24,811 nt of DNA, taken from an uncultured Collinsella sp. (GTDB lineage: Bacteria > Actinomycetota > Coriobacteriia > Coriobacteriales > Coriobacteriaceae). The position numbers and the translations under genes were made by a program. Under the pieces are notes generated by a model that was not told the DNA's origin, searched no databases, and saw only the letters and a list, made by a program, of their open reading frames with translations. The first letter of the stretch is position 1. The number at the start of each line of letters is the position of its first letter. Of this stretch, positions 5,701 through 12,743 are shown in pieces. Location of the stretch: contig URUI01000027.1 of NCBI GenBank assembly GCA_900551015.1, forward strand, positions 1-24,811, given 5' to 3'.

Positions 5701-8466
5701 ATGGATCAGGACCGCCAAAACAGCCAACGCCGCGACGCGCAGAACACGGAGCGCGAGCAGGATTTTACGACCTACCGCACTGCCCAAAGTTCAAACGACA
5801 TGGTGCCGACGGTGTTTCGCCGCGGTGTCTACCGCACGATTCGCGGCAGCCTCAAACGCTTCTTGTCCATTGTCGTGATCACCGCGCTCGGCGTGAGCGT
5901 GATGTGTGGCCTTAAGGCGGGTTGCGAGGATCTGTGCGATTCGGTCGACGCTTACTTTGACCAGCAGAATGTTTATGACATCAACGTGCAGTCGACCTAT
6001 GGTCTGACCGATGACGATCTTGCTGCGATCCAAGAGGTCGATGGCGTCGAGACGGCCGAGGGCATCTATACCGAGACCGCCTATACCGCCGTGGGTACGA
6101 CGCGCGAGCGTGTCATCGTACAGAGCCTCTCCAAAGAGAATATTGACCAACCGGTGCTAGTATGCGGCGAGCTGCCCGAGACTTCGGGCGAAGTAGCAGC
6201 GACCTCACGTTTTTTGAAGGCTTCGGGCAAGAAAATCGGCGATACGGTGAGCTTTGCCGCCAACGATGCGAGCTCGTCGAACCAAAGCGCCAAGGACCAG
6301 TTTGCCGATGGGGACTACACCATCACGGCAGAGGTTCTCGATCCCACCGACGTGAGCTCCGACTCGACGGTCAACGCCTTCCGTGCCGCCTCGGCCGCGG
6401 ACTATAAGTTCTATGTGAGTGAGGATGCCGCGACATCGTCGTCCTATTCCGCGATTCACGTGGTCGTCGAGGGAGCCAAGAGCCTCAACTCCTATTCGGA
6501 TGCCTACTCGGCAAAGATCAATGAGGTCAAGGGCAATATCGAGAAGATCCGCGAGGAGCGCGAGAAGGCGCGTGCTCAGGAGTTGACAGTCGACACGCCA
6601 GCAAGCTTGGACGCGGCTGAGCGTCAGGCGAATATGGTCTTTGGGATCGAGCAGGACAACATCAATCGCATGGCCGAGGGCAGCGACGAGCGTGCGCAGG
6701 CGCAAGCCGACCTGGACCAGCGCCGTGCCGCCGCCGACCAGCAGTTTGCCGATGCCCGCGCCGAGCTCTCTGACCTGGGCGAATGCACCTGGTACATCCA
6801 GGACCGCGGCAATATCGCAAGCTACTCGAGCGTCGAGAGCGATAGTTCCTCAATCGAGGCCATCGCCACCGTATTCCCGTTTATCTTCTTTATCGTTGCC
6901 GTGCTCATCAGCCTCACCACCGCCACCCGCATGGTCGAGGAGGAGCGCACGCTCATTGGCCTGTACAAGGCGCTCGGCTACTCGCGTGGGCGCATCCTGT
7001 CCAAATACGTGGACTATGCACTGTGGGCGTGCCTGATTGGCGGCGTGCTCGGCAACGTCATCGGATTCGTGGGCCTGCCGCTGTTCCTGTTTACGGTGTT
7101 CGACGACATGTACTCACTGCCCCAGATGCTGCTTTCGTACGACATTGTGTCATCGCTTGTATCGGTGGCGTTGTTTACCGTGGGTGTGGTGGGCGCCACG
7201 ATTATCGCCTGCCGCCACGAGATGGCCGAGACTCCTGCCTCGCTCATGCGTCCCAAGGCCCCGCGCGCCGGCTCGCGCATCTTGCTTGAGCGCATCGGCT
7301 TTATCTGGCACCGCATGGGCTTTTTGAACAAGGTCGCTGCACGCAACCTGTTCCGCTACAAAAAGCGTGCCTTTATGACCATCTTTGGCATTGCGGGATG
7401 CACGGCGCTCGTGATCTGCGGTATGGGTATCCGCGATACGTCGGTGGCGCTTTCGCCCAAACAGTACGGGCACATCACGCGCTACGACTTGCTTGCGGTC
7501 GCCAACCCCGATGATTTTTCGCAGACGTGTGCGGCGTTGGATGAGCACAGTGCAGCCAAGGATTCCAACGTGACCGTGACTTCGACGCTGCCGATTATGA
7601 CCGACAACGTCACCTTTACATTTGGCGGTAAGAGCGAGACCGTGCAGCTGATCGTGGTGCCCGATGACCGCACGGGTGACTTGGGCGATTATGTGCGCCT
7701 GGAGGATGAGGCCAAAGAACCGCTCGCCCTGCGTGACGGAGATGTGTATCTGAGCAAGAGCTCACAGCTGGTGCTGGGGATCAAGCCGGGTGACACGGCT
7801 CACGTCCAGGATTCGTCGCTCAATGTTGCCAAGGTCAAAGTCAGCGACATCTCGCTCAACTATCTGGGCAACACGCTTTACATGACGCAGGGCACCTATG
7901 AGCGCGCGTTCGGTCGAAATGCGCGCCTCAACGGCATCCTTGCGCTGCTTAAGGGTTCGTCGGCTGACCAGATTGCGTTTACCAACCGTCTTAAGAGCGA
8001 TGGTTGGATTACGCTGTCGAGCACCGCCGAGCATTGGGAAAACTATGAGGCAAACTTTACGATTATCAATTCGGTCGTGGTGCTTGTGACCTTTATGGCG
8101 GCGTGCCTGTCGTTTGTGGTGGTATTTACGTTGTCTAACACCAACATCTCGGAGCGCGAACGCGAGCTGGCGACTATTAAGGTGCTGGGCTTCCGTCGTG
8201 GCGAGGTGCACCATTACGTCAACAAGGAGACGTTGATTCTTACGGCGATCGGAGCCGCGCTGGGCGTTCCGCTGGGCGGCTTGCTGGCCGAGAGTTTTAC
8301 GTACATTTTGCAGATGCCGTCATTGTACTTTGACGTTGAGGTCGAGCCGCTGAGCTACGTGCTGTCCGTTCTGCTGGCCTTTGCCTTTACGTTTATCGTC
8401 AACCTCGCTACCAATCGCACCCTCAACAAGATCGACATGGTCGGCGCCCTCAAGAGCGCCGAGTAA
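5701..8466 (+). CDS. FtsX-family ABC transporter permease
   Basis: This is a large permease of about 921 residues with two FtsX domains. After a charged cytosolic N-terminus, TM1 is near residues 53-73 (RFLSIVVITALGVSVMCGLKAG). A long extracytoplasmic domain follows, containing a charged helical and probably coiled-coil stretch (EKIREEREKARAQ to ERAQAQADLDQRRAAADQQ). A three-TM FtsX block follows (from IEAIATVFPFIFFIVAVLISL, with the cytosolic EERTLIGLYKALGYSRGRIL loop). Then come a further TM (FMTIFGIAGCTALVICGMGI), a second extracytoplasmic domain and a final three-TM block with REREL ATIKVLGFRRGEV. Such exporters act on envelope substrates; the substrate is unknown. ATG at 5701 is chosen; an in-frame GTG at 5689 overlapping the ATPase gene is possible. 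Two terminators follow. Confidence 0.92.
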   Translation: MDQDRQNSQRRDAQNTEREQDFTTYRTAQSSNDMVPTVFRRGVYRTIRGSLKRFLSIVVITALGVSVMCGLKAGCEDLCDSVDAYFDQQNVYDINVQSTYGLTDDDLAAIQEVDGVETAEGIYTETAYTAVGTTRERVIVQSLSKENIDQPVLVCGELPETSGEVAATSRFLKASGKKIGDTVSFAANDASSSNQSAKDQFADGDYTITAEVLDPTDVSSDSTVNAFRAASAADYKFYVSEDAATSSSYSAIHVVVEGAKSLNSYSDAYSAKINEVKGNIEKIREEREKARAQELTVDTPASLDAAERQANMVFGIEQDNINRMAEGSDERAQAQADLDQRRAAADQQFADARAELSDLGECTWYIQDRGNIASYSSVESDSSSIEAIATVFPFIFFIVAVLISLTTATRMVEEERTLIGLYKALGYSRGRILSKYVDYALWACLIGGVLGNVIGFVGLPLFLFTVFDDMYSLPQMLLSYDIVSSLVSVALFTVGVVGATIIACRHEMAETPASLMRPKAPRAGSRILLERIGFIWHRMGFLNKVAARNLFRYKKRAFMTIFGIAGCTALVICGMGIRDTSVALSPKQYGHITRYDLLAVANPDDFSQTCAALDEHSAAKDSNVTVTSTLPIMTDNVTFTFGGKSETVQLIVVPDDRTGDLGDYVRLEDEAKEPLALRDGDVYLSKSSQLVLGIKPGDTAHVQDSSLNVAKVKVSDISLNYLGNTLYMTQGTYERAFGRNARLNGILALLKGSSADQIAFTNRLKSDGWITLSSTAEHWENYEANFTIINSVVVLVTFMAACLSFVVVFTLSNTNISERERELATIKVLGFRRGEVHHYVNKETLILTAIGAALGVPLGGLLAESFTYILQMPSLYFDVEVEPLSYVLSVLLAFAFTFIVNLATNRTLNKIDMVGALKSAE

Positions 8467-8510
8467 CCTGCCAAAAAGGGACAGGTTTATTTTGGCAGGT
8501 TTTATCTGGG
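8464..8510 (+). repeat. Structured repeat copy 3 (terminator-like hairpin)
   Basis: The stem aacctgccaaaa (8465-8476) with ttttggcaggtt (8490-8501) is perfect. The repeat begins within the TAA stop codon (8464-8466) of the permease gene, has the canonical loop agggacaggttta, and ends in atctgggcaaa. Confidence 0.85.
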
Positions 8511-8550
8511 CAAACGCCGGGCACCTACGAGCGACCCGGCGTTTGTTGCT
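8511..8550 (+). terminator. Second terminator of the ABC exporter operon
   Basis: An 11-bp perfect stem, caaacgccggg (8511-8521) with cccggcgtttg (8535-8545), has a 13-base loop and is followed by ttgctttgc. It lies directly after repeat copy 3, giving tandem terminators. Confidence 0.75.
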
Positions 8551-8629
8551 TTGCTATCTTTTGCCCGCAGGCGTGGATGAGAGGCTCTCTTTAGCCTTCG
8601 AGATTGGGCTTGAATGGGTCGTATGCCGC

Positions 8630-8778
8630 AAAATGGGCCTATCTACTACGTTTGCTACCACACTCTCGACCATGACAAAGATTATGAAATTAAAACCGCA
8701 GGTAGAGGGCTTGCCAATTTTCGGAAAAGGTGGGTATGGTCGGCCCTCTCGAGTTAAACGTAGTAAATAGGCCCTTTT
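8630..8778. repeat. Large palindromic element A
   Basis: Outer arms at 8630-8653 and 8756-8778 are inverted copies: gggcctat(c/t)tactacgttt, one mismatch and one bulged base over 23-24 bp. A nested pair, cgaccat (8667-8673) and atggtcg (8736-8742), strengthens the fold. The element occupies most of the gap between the permease gene and the XRE regulator gene, with no coding sequence. It resembles a MITE or a structured RNA; no target duplication was recognised. Confidence 0.65.
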
Positions 8779-8836
8779 CTTGGTGTGCGGTCAGCTCAAT
8801 GCTAATCTCCGTGCCGGAACTGACCCAGTTGTTTGT

Positions 8837-8905
8837 AAGTTGTGGTGACATACGGACTGTTTGGCGCTTTGGAGCCTCAAAACAGTCCCTATATCACCGC
8901 AACTT
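8837..8905. repeat. Large palindromic element B
   Basis: Two 26-base arms, 8837-8862 and 8880-8905, pair with 23 Watson-Crick pairs and one G-U around a 17-base loop. It lies about 50 bases beyond the stop of the minus-strand XRE regulator gene, so it could terminate that transcript, though neither side has a strong T run. Its sequence is unrelated to element A. Confidence 0.65.
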
Positions 8906-8954
8906 GGAAGGGGCGGGCGGTGTCGGATGAGTGGCGCTGGCTGGTTGGGGTGGT

Positions 8955-9884
8955 TTAGGCCTGTTTGCGATGCTTCCATTGTTTGCGGCACCAACGCATG
9001 AGTGCTTTTACGACCGGGATGGTGATGAGTATTACCCAGGCGGGATGGGGTTGCTCCAGGCAAAGCCACATGTAGAGGAACCATGCCTCGGCACTGACTG
9101 AATAGACGACATCGATCAGCTTAGATAAGCGGCGTTGGTCGATAAAGTCGCCAAGCGCGTAATAGACGGGAATCAAAAAGACGAGGAAGAGTCCCGTAGC
9201 CCATGTGCCGTAGACAATGCCGAGCACCAGATAGGCGAGAGCGACAAGTGCGGGGAAGGGAAACTTGTTCCACGCACGACCGACCTTGGTGTGGAAATGT
9301 TTGCCATGATGGTCGAGCTTGTCGTGTGCTTCCTTCCAGCTGGAAAACGTCTCACCGTCGATGGTGACGGTGCCGTCGTCATTGGTGCGCACGCTATGTC
9401 CATCGTCCTCAAGCGTATCGATATGCACGCCGCCCGGCCCCACATGCACCTCTTCGCCCTTTCGCTCGTTGGTCACATGGATGCCACTCCAGCCAACATG
9501 GACCTCTTCGCCTTTGTTGGGATCGATAACGTGGATGCCGCGCGCGAGGGAAATATCGACAAGTGGCTTATCGCTGCAATCAGCGTGCACAGTAGAAACC
9601 TCAGCCTCATCTGAAGCTTTGGTGCCGGCGTTGCTGTTCTGTGCCTCATCATCAGCTTGCGAGTCATCAGTGCTATCCACCGCCTCCCCATACAGCAGCT
9701 CATCTAGTGACACACCGTACAGCGCGGCGAGTGCAATAAGGTTATCGGTATCGGGCGAGGATTCGCTGCGCTCCCATTTACTGACAGCCTGGCGGCTTAC
9801 GCCCAGCTGTGCAGCAAGTGCCTCTTGAGAAAGCCCAGCGGCTTTGCGGCGATCGACGAGGCGCTGTGCCATCGCAAGATCCAT
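8955..9884 (-). CDS. Membrane-anchored XRE-family transcriptional regulator
   Basis: The protein has 309 residues. An N-terminal helix-turn-helix of the Cro/C1 type spans about 7-62 (MAQRLVDRRKAAGLSQEALA, then VSRQAVSKWERSESSPD). An acidic, serine-rich linker at 64-108 follows. Two tandem 18-residue repeats come next, GIHVIDPNKGEEVHVGWS (116-133) and GIHVTNERKGEEVHVGPG (134-151), with a partial third starting GVHI (152). They look like stacked short beta strands. A glycine/aspartate-rich segment (HSVRTNDDGTVTIDGE) precedes about four hydrophobic segments between 209 and 298. The design is a DNA-binding domain tethered to the membrane, perhaps sensing envelope state. The ligand and targets are unknown. 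The start is ATG at 9884 behind gaaagga. Confidence 0.88.
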   Translation of the reverse strand: MDLAMAQRLVDRRKAAGLSQEALAAQLGVSRQAVSKWERSESSPDTDNLIALAALYGVSLDELLYGEAVDSTDDSQADDEAQNSNAGTKASDEAEVSTVHADCSDKPLVDISLARGIHVIDPNKGEEVHVGWSGIHVTNERKGEEVHVGPGGVHIDTLEDDGHSVRTNDDGTVTIDGETFSSWKEAHDKLDHHGKHFHTKVGRAWNKFPFPALVALAYLVLGIVYGTWATGLFLVFLIPVYYALGDFIDQRRLSKLIDVVYSVSAEAWFLYMWLCLEQPHPAWVILITIPVVKALMRWCRKQWKHRKQA

Positions 9885-9940
9885 GGTGGTTCCTTTCGTG
9901 TGGTGACCGTTGGAGAATGAACCGAGTATGTCGAGAACAG

Positions 9941-10009
9941 CCGGTAGCGACCACCATTTCTAGTTAGAATCTGCCCCAACTCTACCGCAACTACCGGTAG
10001 CAACCATCA
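9941..10009 (-). promoter_or_regulatory. Candidate operator pair flanking the XRE regulator promoter
   Basis: Two direct 16-bp repeats, ccggtagc(g/a)accac/tca at 9941-9956 and 9994-10009, are spaced 53 bp apart, about five helical turns. Between them on the minus strand lie TTGCGG (9990-9985) and TAACTA (9966-9961), 18 bases apart, a plausible promoter. The arrangement suggests autoregulation with two dimers bracketing the promoter. The remaining 9885-10101 sequence shows nothing else. Confidence 0.5.
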
Positions 10010-10101
10010 CGACCAGCATTTTTATAACAAATGTAAGTGCGAGTTACAGCCAAGAATCCCATCATTTCAGGTCCTTCACCCCAGGCATCCGTAGCAAGAA
10101 T

Positions 10102-10284
10102 ACGAATAGCCTCGGCCTCCCCAGTTACCGCAGGAGGTCCCAGGGCTTGCCTCCCAAATCTTTCCGCAGGACGGAAGGACCCCGCCGCGCGAAGCGCGCA
10201 GCGGGGTCCTGACATGTCCGAGGACGATTTGGGAGGCAAGCCCTGGAAGCTCCGATGGGAGCAGTCCCAGCCGAGGCTATTCGT
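10102..10284. repeat. Large palindromic element C at the pfkA stop codon
   Basis: This is a multi-tier hairpin. The outermost arms are acgaatagcctcggc (10102-10116) and its complement (10270-10284). The next arms are 21-bp perfect (10140-10160 with 10226-10246). The inner arms are ggaccccgc (10177-10185) with gcggggtcc (10201-10209), then gcgc/gcgc around gaa. The right outer arm covers the last two codons and the TAG of pfkA, so the left arm inversely repeats the gene's end. It probably acts as the pfkA terminator, although neither side has a T run. Confidence 0.75.
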
Positions 10285-11356
10285 CGCCGAAGCTGATGCC
10301 CAACGCTTTGGCCTCGCGCACCAGATCGCTCTGGGGATCGACGTACTTGAGCTTGCCGGCGACATCCTCGAGCGGCATATGGCACATCTTGCCGTCGCGC
10401 AGGGCAATCATGTAGCCAAACTCGCCGCGCAGGCAGCCGAGCGCTGCCTCGACACCGCACTGGGTCGCAAAGATGCGGTCCTGGGCGTCGGGCTGACCGC
10501 CGCGCTGCGTGTGGCCGGGGATGGCGACGCGGGTCTCGCGACCGGTCTTGGCCTCAATCTCCTTGGCGATGTCGTAGACGATCGACGGGCTTGTGCGCTC
10601 GGCGAGCTTCTTCTTGTACTCCTTCTTGGACAGCGCCGCGTCCTCCTTGGAGATAGCGCCCTCGGCGACGGCCACGATGGTAAAGCGGCTGCCGGTCTCC
10701 ATGCGATGCTCAATGGTCTTGATGACGTTATCCATGTCGTAGGGGATCTCGGGAATCAAGATGACATCCGCGCCGCCCGCGACGCCGGCATACAGCGGGA
10801 TCCAGCCAACCTTGTGGCCCATGATCTCGATAACGAACACGCGGCCGTGGCTCGAAGCGGTGGTGTGAATGTCGTCGATGCACTTGGTGGCGACGTCGAT
10901 GGCGCTCGTAAAGCCAAACGTCAACTCGGTGCCCCAGGTGTCGTTATCGATGGTCTTGGGCAGGGCGATAACGTTGAGGCCCTCTTCGCGCAGGCGGTTG
11001 GCGGTCTTGGTGGAGCCGTTGCCGCCCAGCATAAACAGGCAGTCGAGCTGCAGCTTGTGATAAGTGTGGACCATCGCGGGCACCTTCTCGACGCCGTCGG
11101 CCTCGGGAGTATCCAGGCGCTTGAACGGCGTACGGCTCGTGCCCAGGATGGTGCCGCCGCGGGTGAGGATACCGCTAAAATCGGCGGGCGTCATGACGCG
11201 GAACCTGCTGTAGATAAGGCCCTGGTAGCCGTCCTCAAAACCGTAGATCTCGATAGGCTCTTCGCTATTGGTCATGAGTGTTTTGACGATGCCGCGCATG
11301 GTGGCGTTGAGCGCCTGGCAGTCGCCGCCACTGGTAAGAAGACCGATCCTGAGCAT
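10277..11356 (-). CDS. pfkA: 6-phosphofructokinase
   Basis: This 359-residue cytosolic enzyme phosphorylates fructose 6-phosphate to fructose 1,6-bisphosphate, the committed step of glycolysis. The N-terminal phosphate loop is LLTSGGDCQALNATMRG, where most relatives have PG instead of QA. GGNGSTKTA (111-119) and LPKTIDNDTWGTE (132-144) form the active site, with Asp137 as likely base. GGNGS keeps Gly at the ATP/PPi-determining position, while Lys134 replaces the Gly of E. coli PfkA. That Gly/Lys combination is found in actinobacterial group III ATP-dependent enzymes. IPGHTQRGGQPDAQDRIFA is the C-terminal substrate motif. The start is ATG at 11356 with ggaagga seven bases upstream. It is downstream of the Ntn amidase gene on the same strand, with its own candidate promoter. 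Confidence 0.95.
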   Translation of the reverse strand: MLRIGLLTSGGDCQALNATMRGIVKTLMTNSEEPIEIYGFEDGYQGLIYSRFRVMTPADFSGILTRGGTILGTSRTPFKRLDTPEADGVEKVPAMVHTYHKLQLDCLFMLGGNGSTKTANRLREEGLNVIALPKTIDNDTWGTELTFGFTSAIDVATKCIDDIHTTASSHGRVFVIEIMGHKVGWIPLYAGVAGGADVILIPEIPYDMDNVIKTIEHRMETGSRFTIVAVAEGAISKEDAALSKKEYKKKLAERTSPSIVYDIAKEIEAKTGRETRVAIPGHTQRGGQPDAQDRIFATQCGVEAALGCLRGEFGYMIALRDGKMCHMPLEDVAGKLKYVDPQSDLVREAKALGISFGDE

Positions 11357-11393
11357 GATGAATCCTTCCGGGCAAGTTGTAACATGCGCATAA

Positions 11394-11426
11394 GTTTACC
11401 CCCGCACACTGTTGATGCGGAGGTAA
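11394..11426. promoter_or_regulatory. Hairpin between the Ntn amidase and pfkA genes
   Basis: The arms tttacccccgca (11394-11405) and tgcggaggtaaa (11415-11426) are inverted copies with one A-C mismatch, separated by nine bases. It lies in the pfkA leader and downstream of the Ntn amidase stop. It could be a terminator of the upstream gene or a leader structure; no T run follows. Confidence 0.4.
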
Positions 11427-11429
11427 AAC

Positions 11430-11457
11430 GTGTTAGCTCAAATGTATAGAAATGCAA
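11430..11457 (-). promoter_or_regulatory. Candidate pfkA promoter
   Basis: On the minus strand, TTGCAT (11457-11452) is followed after 16 bases by TAACAC (11435-11430), 74 bases or more upstream of the pfkA start codon. The match is moderate. Confidence 0.35.
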
Positions 11458-11496
11458 GCAACGTCAGGCGATCGTAAGGTCGACGGGCCTGGCTTC

Positions 11497-12582
11497 TTAC
11501 AGCGCGAAGGCGTCGACGTCGCCCCAATGGCGGCGCAGCGTGATGGCGGCAGCGGGCTCGGTGTTGTCAAAGACGACCGACCACTGCGTGTTGCTGGTGA
11601 TGTCTTCCGGATTGGGCTCTTGCGCCGCAGCGCGAAGGGCCTTCCAAGCGACTGCCTCGTCTTGGGCGCCGGCATGGGCGTCGAGGACATCGGCGATTGC
11701 GACGGCGCGCTCTTTACCATGGCCCAGCTCGCCATTCTTTTGGTTGGGCAGCACTTCGTCGCCATAGCAGGCGTAGAAGTTTGTAACCTGGCGTACAGGA
11801 GTCGCTTTGAAAGCGCGGTCCGGATCGCGCGGATCCCACTCTACTACGCGCGCGTCACCGGCGGCGTCGTTGATAAAGAAGTGGTAATCGCGTCCTGCCA
11901 TGGCGTGCATGTCGTAGGCAGAAAACAGGTCGACGGCCTCCTGCGTGGTAGCCGCGCGGTCGAGCACCAGGCGGATGGCGAGCGAAGTGTTGATGACGGG
12001 GCGCTGCGTGTCCTGGTCACAGGGTTTGGAATCCAGAGTGAGTACGGCAATGGACACGCCGCATTCGTTAACACCGTCGAGCTGGGCAAACGGGCCCATC
12101 AACGCCGCGGCGCGTCCGGCGACGGAGTCAAGCGGAGTGTTATCGCCCAGGTTGTTAAGGGCGGCAAACCCGATGGAGGCATAGCCGCCGTGTGGGTGAT
12201 TACGCACCAGCAGCGCCGAGGTGTCGTCCTTAAAGTCGTAATTGCGACCGGTGCGCACGCGGCCTTCGGCATCTACGGCGACAAAAGCGCTGCAGGCAAA
12301 CTGGGGCGCCTGGACATGTGCCGGCACACCGGGCAGCACCTGCGCCACCACGGCATCGATATAGGCCTGGTCGTCGCGCACGCCAGCGGCGATGATGCGA
12401 TCAAGATCGTAGTCGTAGGCGATGTCGATTGCGTACAGGTCATAGCCATCCGCGTAGCCGGTCAAGCGTTTGAGTGACGCGGCGGACTTGATTTGTTTGT
12501 GATAAACGATGCCGGTGGCAGCGGCAAGGCCGACGGCGACTCCCGCGACACCGCAGGCGATGGCAATGTTACGTGGCTTCAT
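11497..12582 (-). CDS. Membrane-anchored linear amide C-N hydrolase (Ntn, choloylglycine hydrolase-like)
   Basis: This 361-residue protein belongs to the Ntn-hydrolase superfamily that includes penicillin V acylases, bile-salt hydrolases and C45 acyltransferases. The predicted nucleophile is Cys97 in QFACSAFVAVD, followed by the diagnostic GRNYDF (112-117) with Arg113 and Asp116. NTSLAIRLVLDRAATTQEAVDLF and the C-terminal NTQWSVVFDNTEP are also family-like. The N-terminus (residues 5-26) is a hydrophobic signal anchor without a clear cleavage site, so the catalytic domain probably faces the outside. An N-terminal nucleophile needs cleavage just before Cys97, which would release the domain from its anchor unless it remains associated. 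The substrate is unknown; bile-salt deconjugation cannot be assumed. The start is ATG at 12582 behind aaaggag, divergent from the M18 gene. Confidence 0.85.
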   Translation of the reverse strand: MKPRNIAIACGVAGVAVGLAAATGIVYHKQIKSAASLKRLTGYADGYDLYAIDIAYDYDLDRIIAAGVRDDQAYIDAVVAQVLPGVPAHVQAPQFACSAFVAVDAEGRVRTGRNYDFKDDTSALLVRNHPHGGYASIGFAALNNLGDNTPLDSVAGRAAALMGPFAQLDGVNECGVSIAVLTLDSKPCDQDTQRPVINTSLAIRLVLDRAATTQEAVDLFSAYDMHAMAGRDYHFFINDAAGDARVVEWDPRDPDRAFKATPVRQVTNFYACYGDEVLPNQKNGELGHGKERAVAIADVLDAHAGAQDEAVAWKALRAAAQEPNPEDITSNTQWSVVFDNTEPAAAITLRRHWGDVDAFAL

Positions 12583-12743
12583 GACGGCTCCTTTCGTCCT
12601 GTTAGCGTAATTGTCGCAAAAGGTGCACGGACATGATGGCTCAACTTGGCGAGCGGCGCGGGATTAAACATGGAATGAAAGGCACGGCACTGGCGCGGCG
12701 GGGTATGCTGGAGGGGACCATCAACCCAGCGAAAGGGGAGAGC

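Noticed and set aside
10037..11449. Long plus-strand open frame of about 470 codons
   Set aside because: It lies antisense to pfkA, which has all its catalytic motifs. High-G+C coding DNA commonly leaves the opposite strand open, and the product has no family features.
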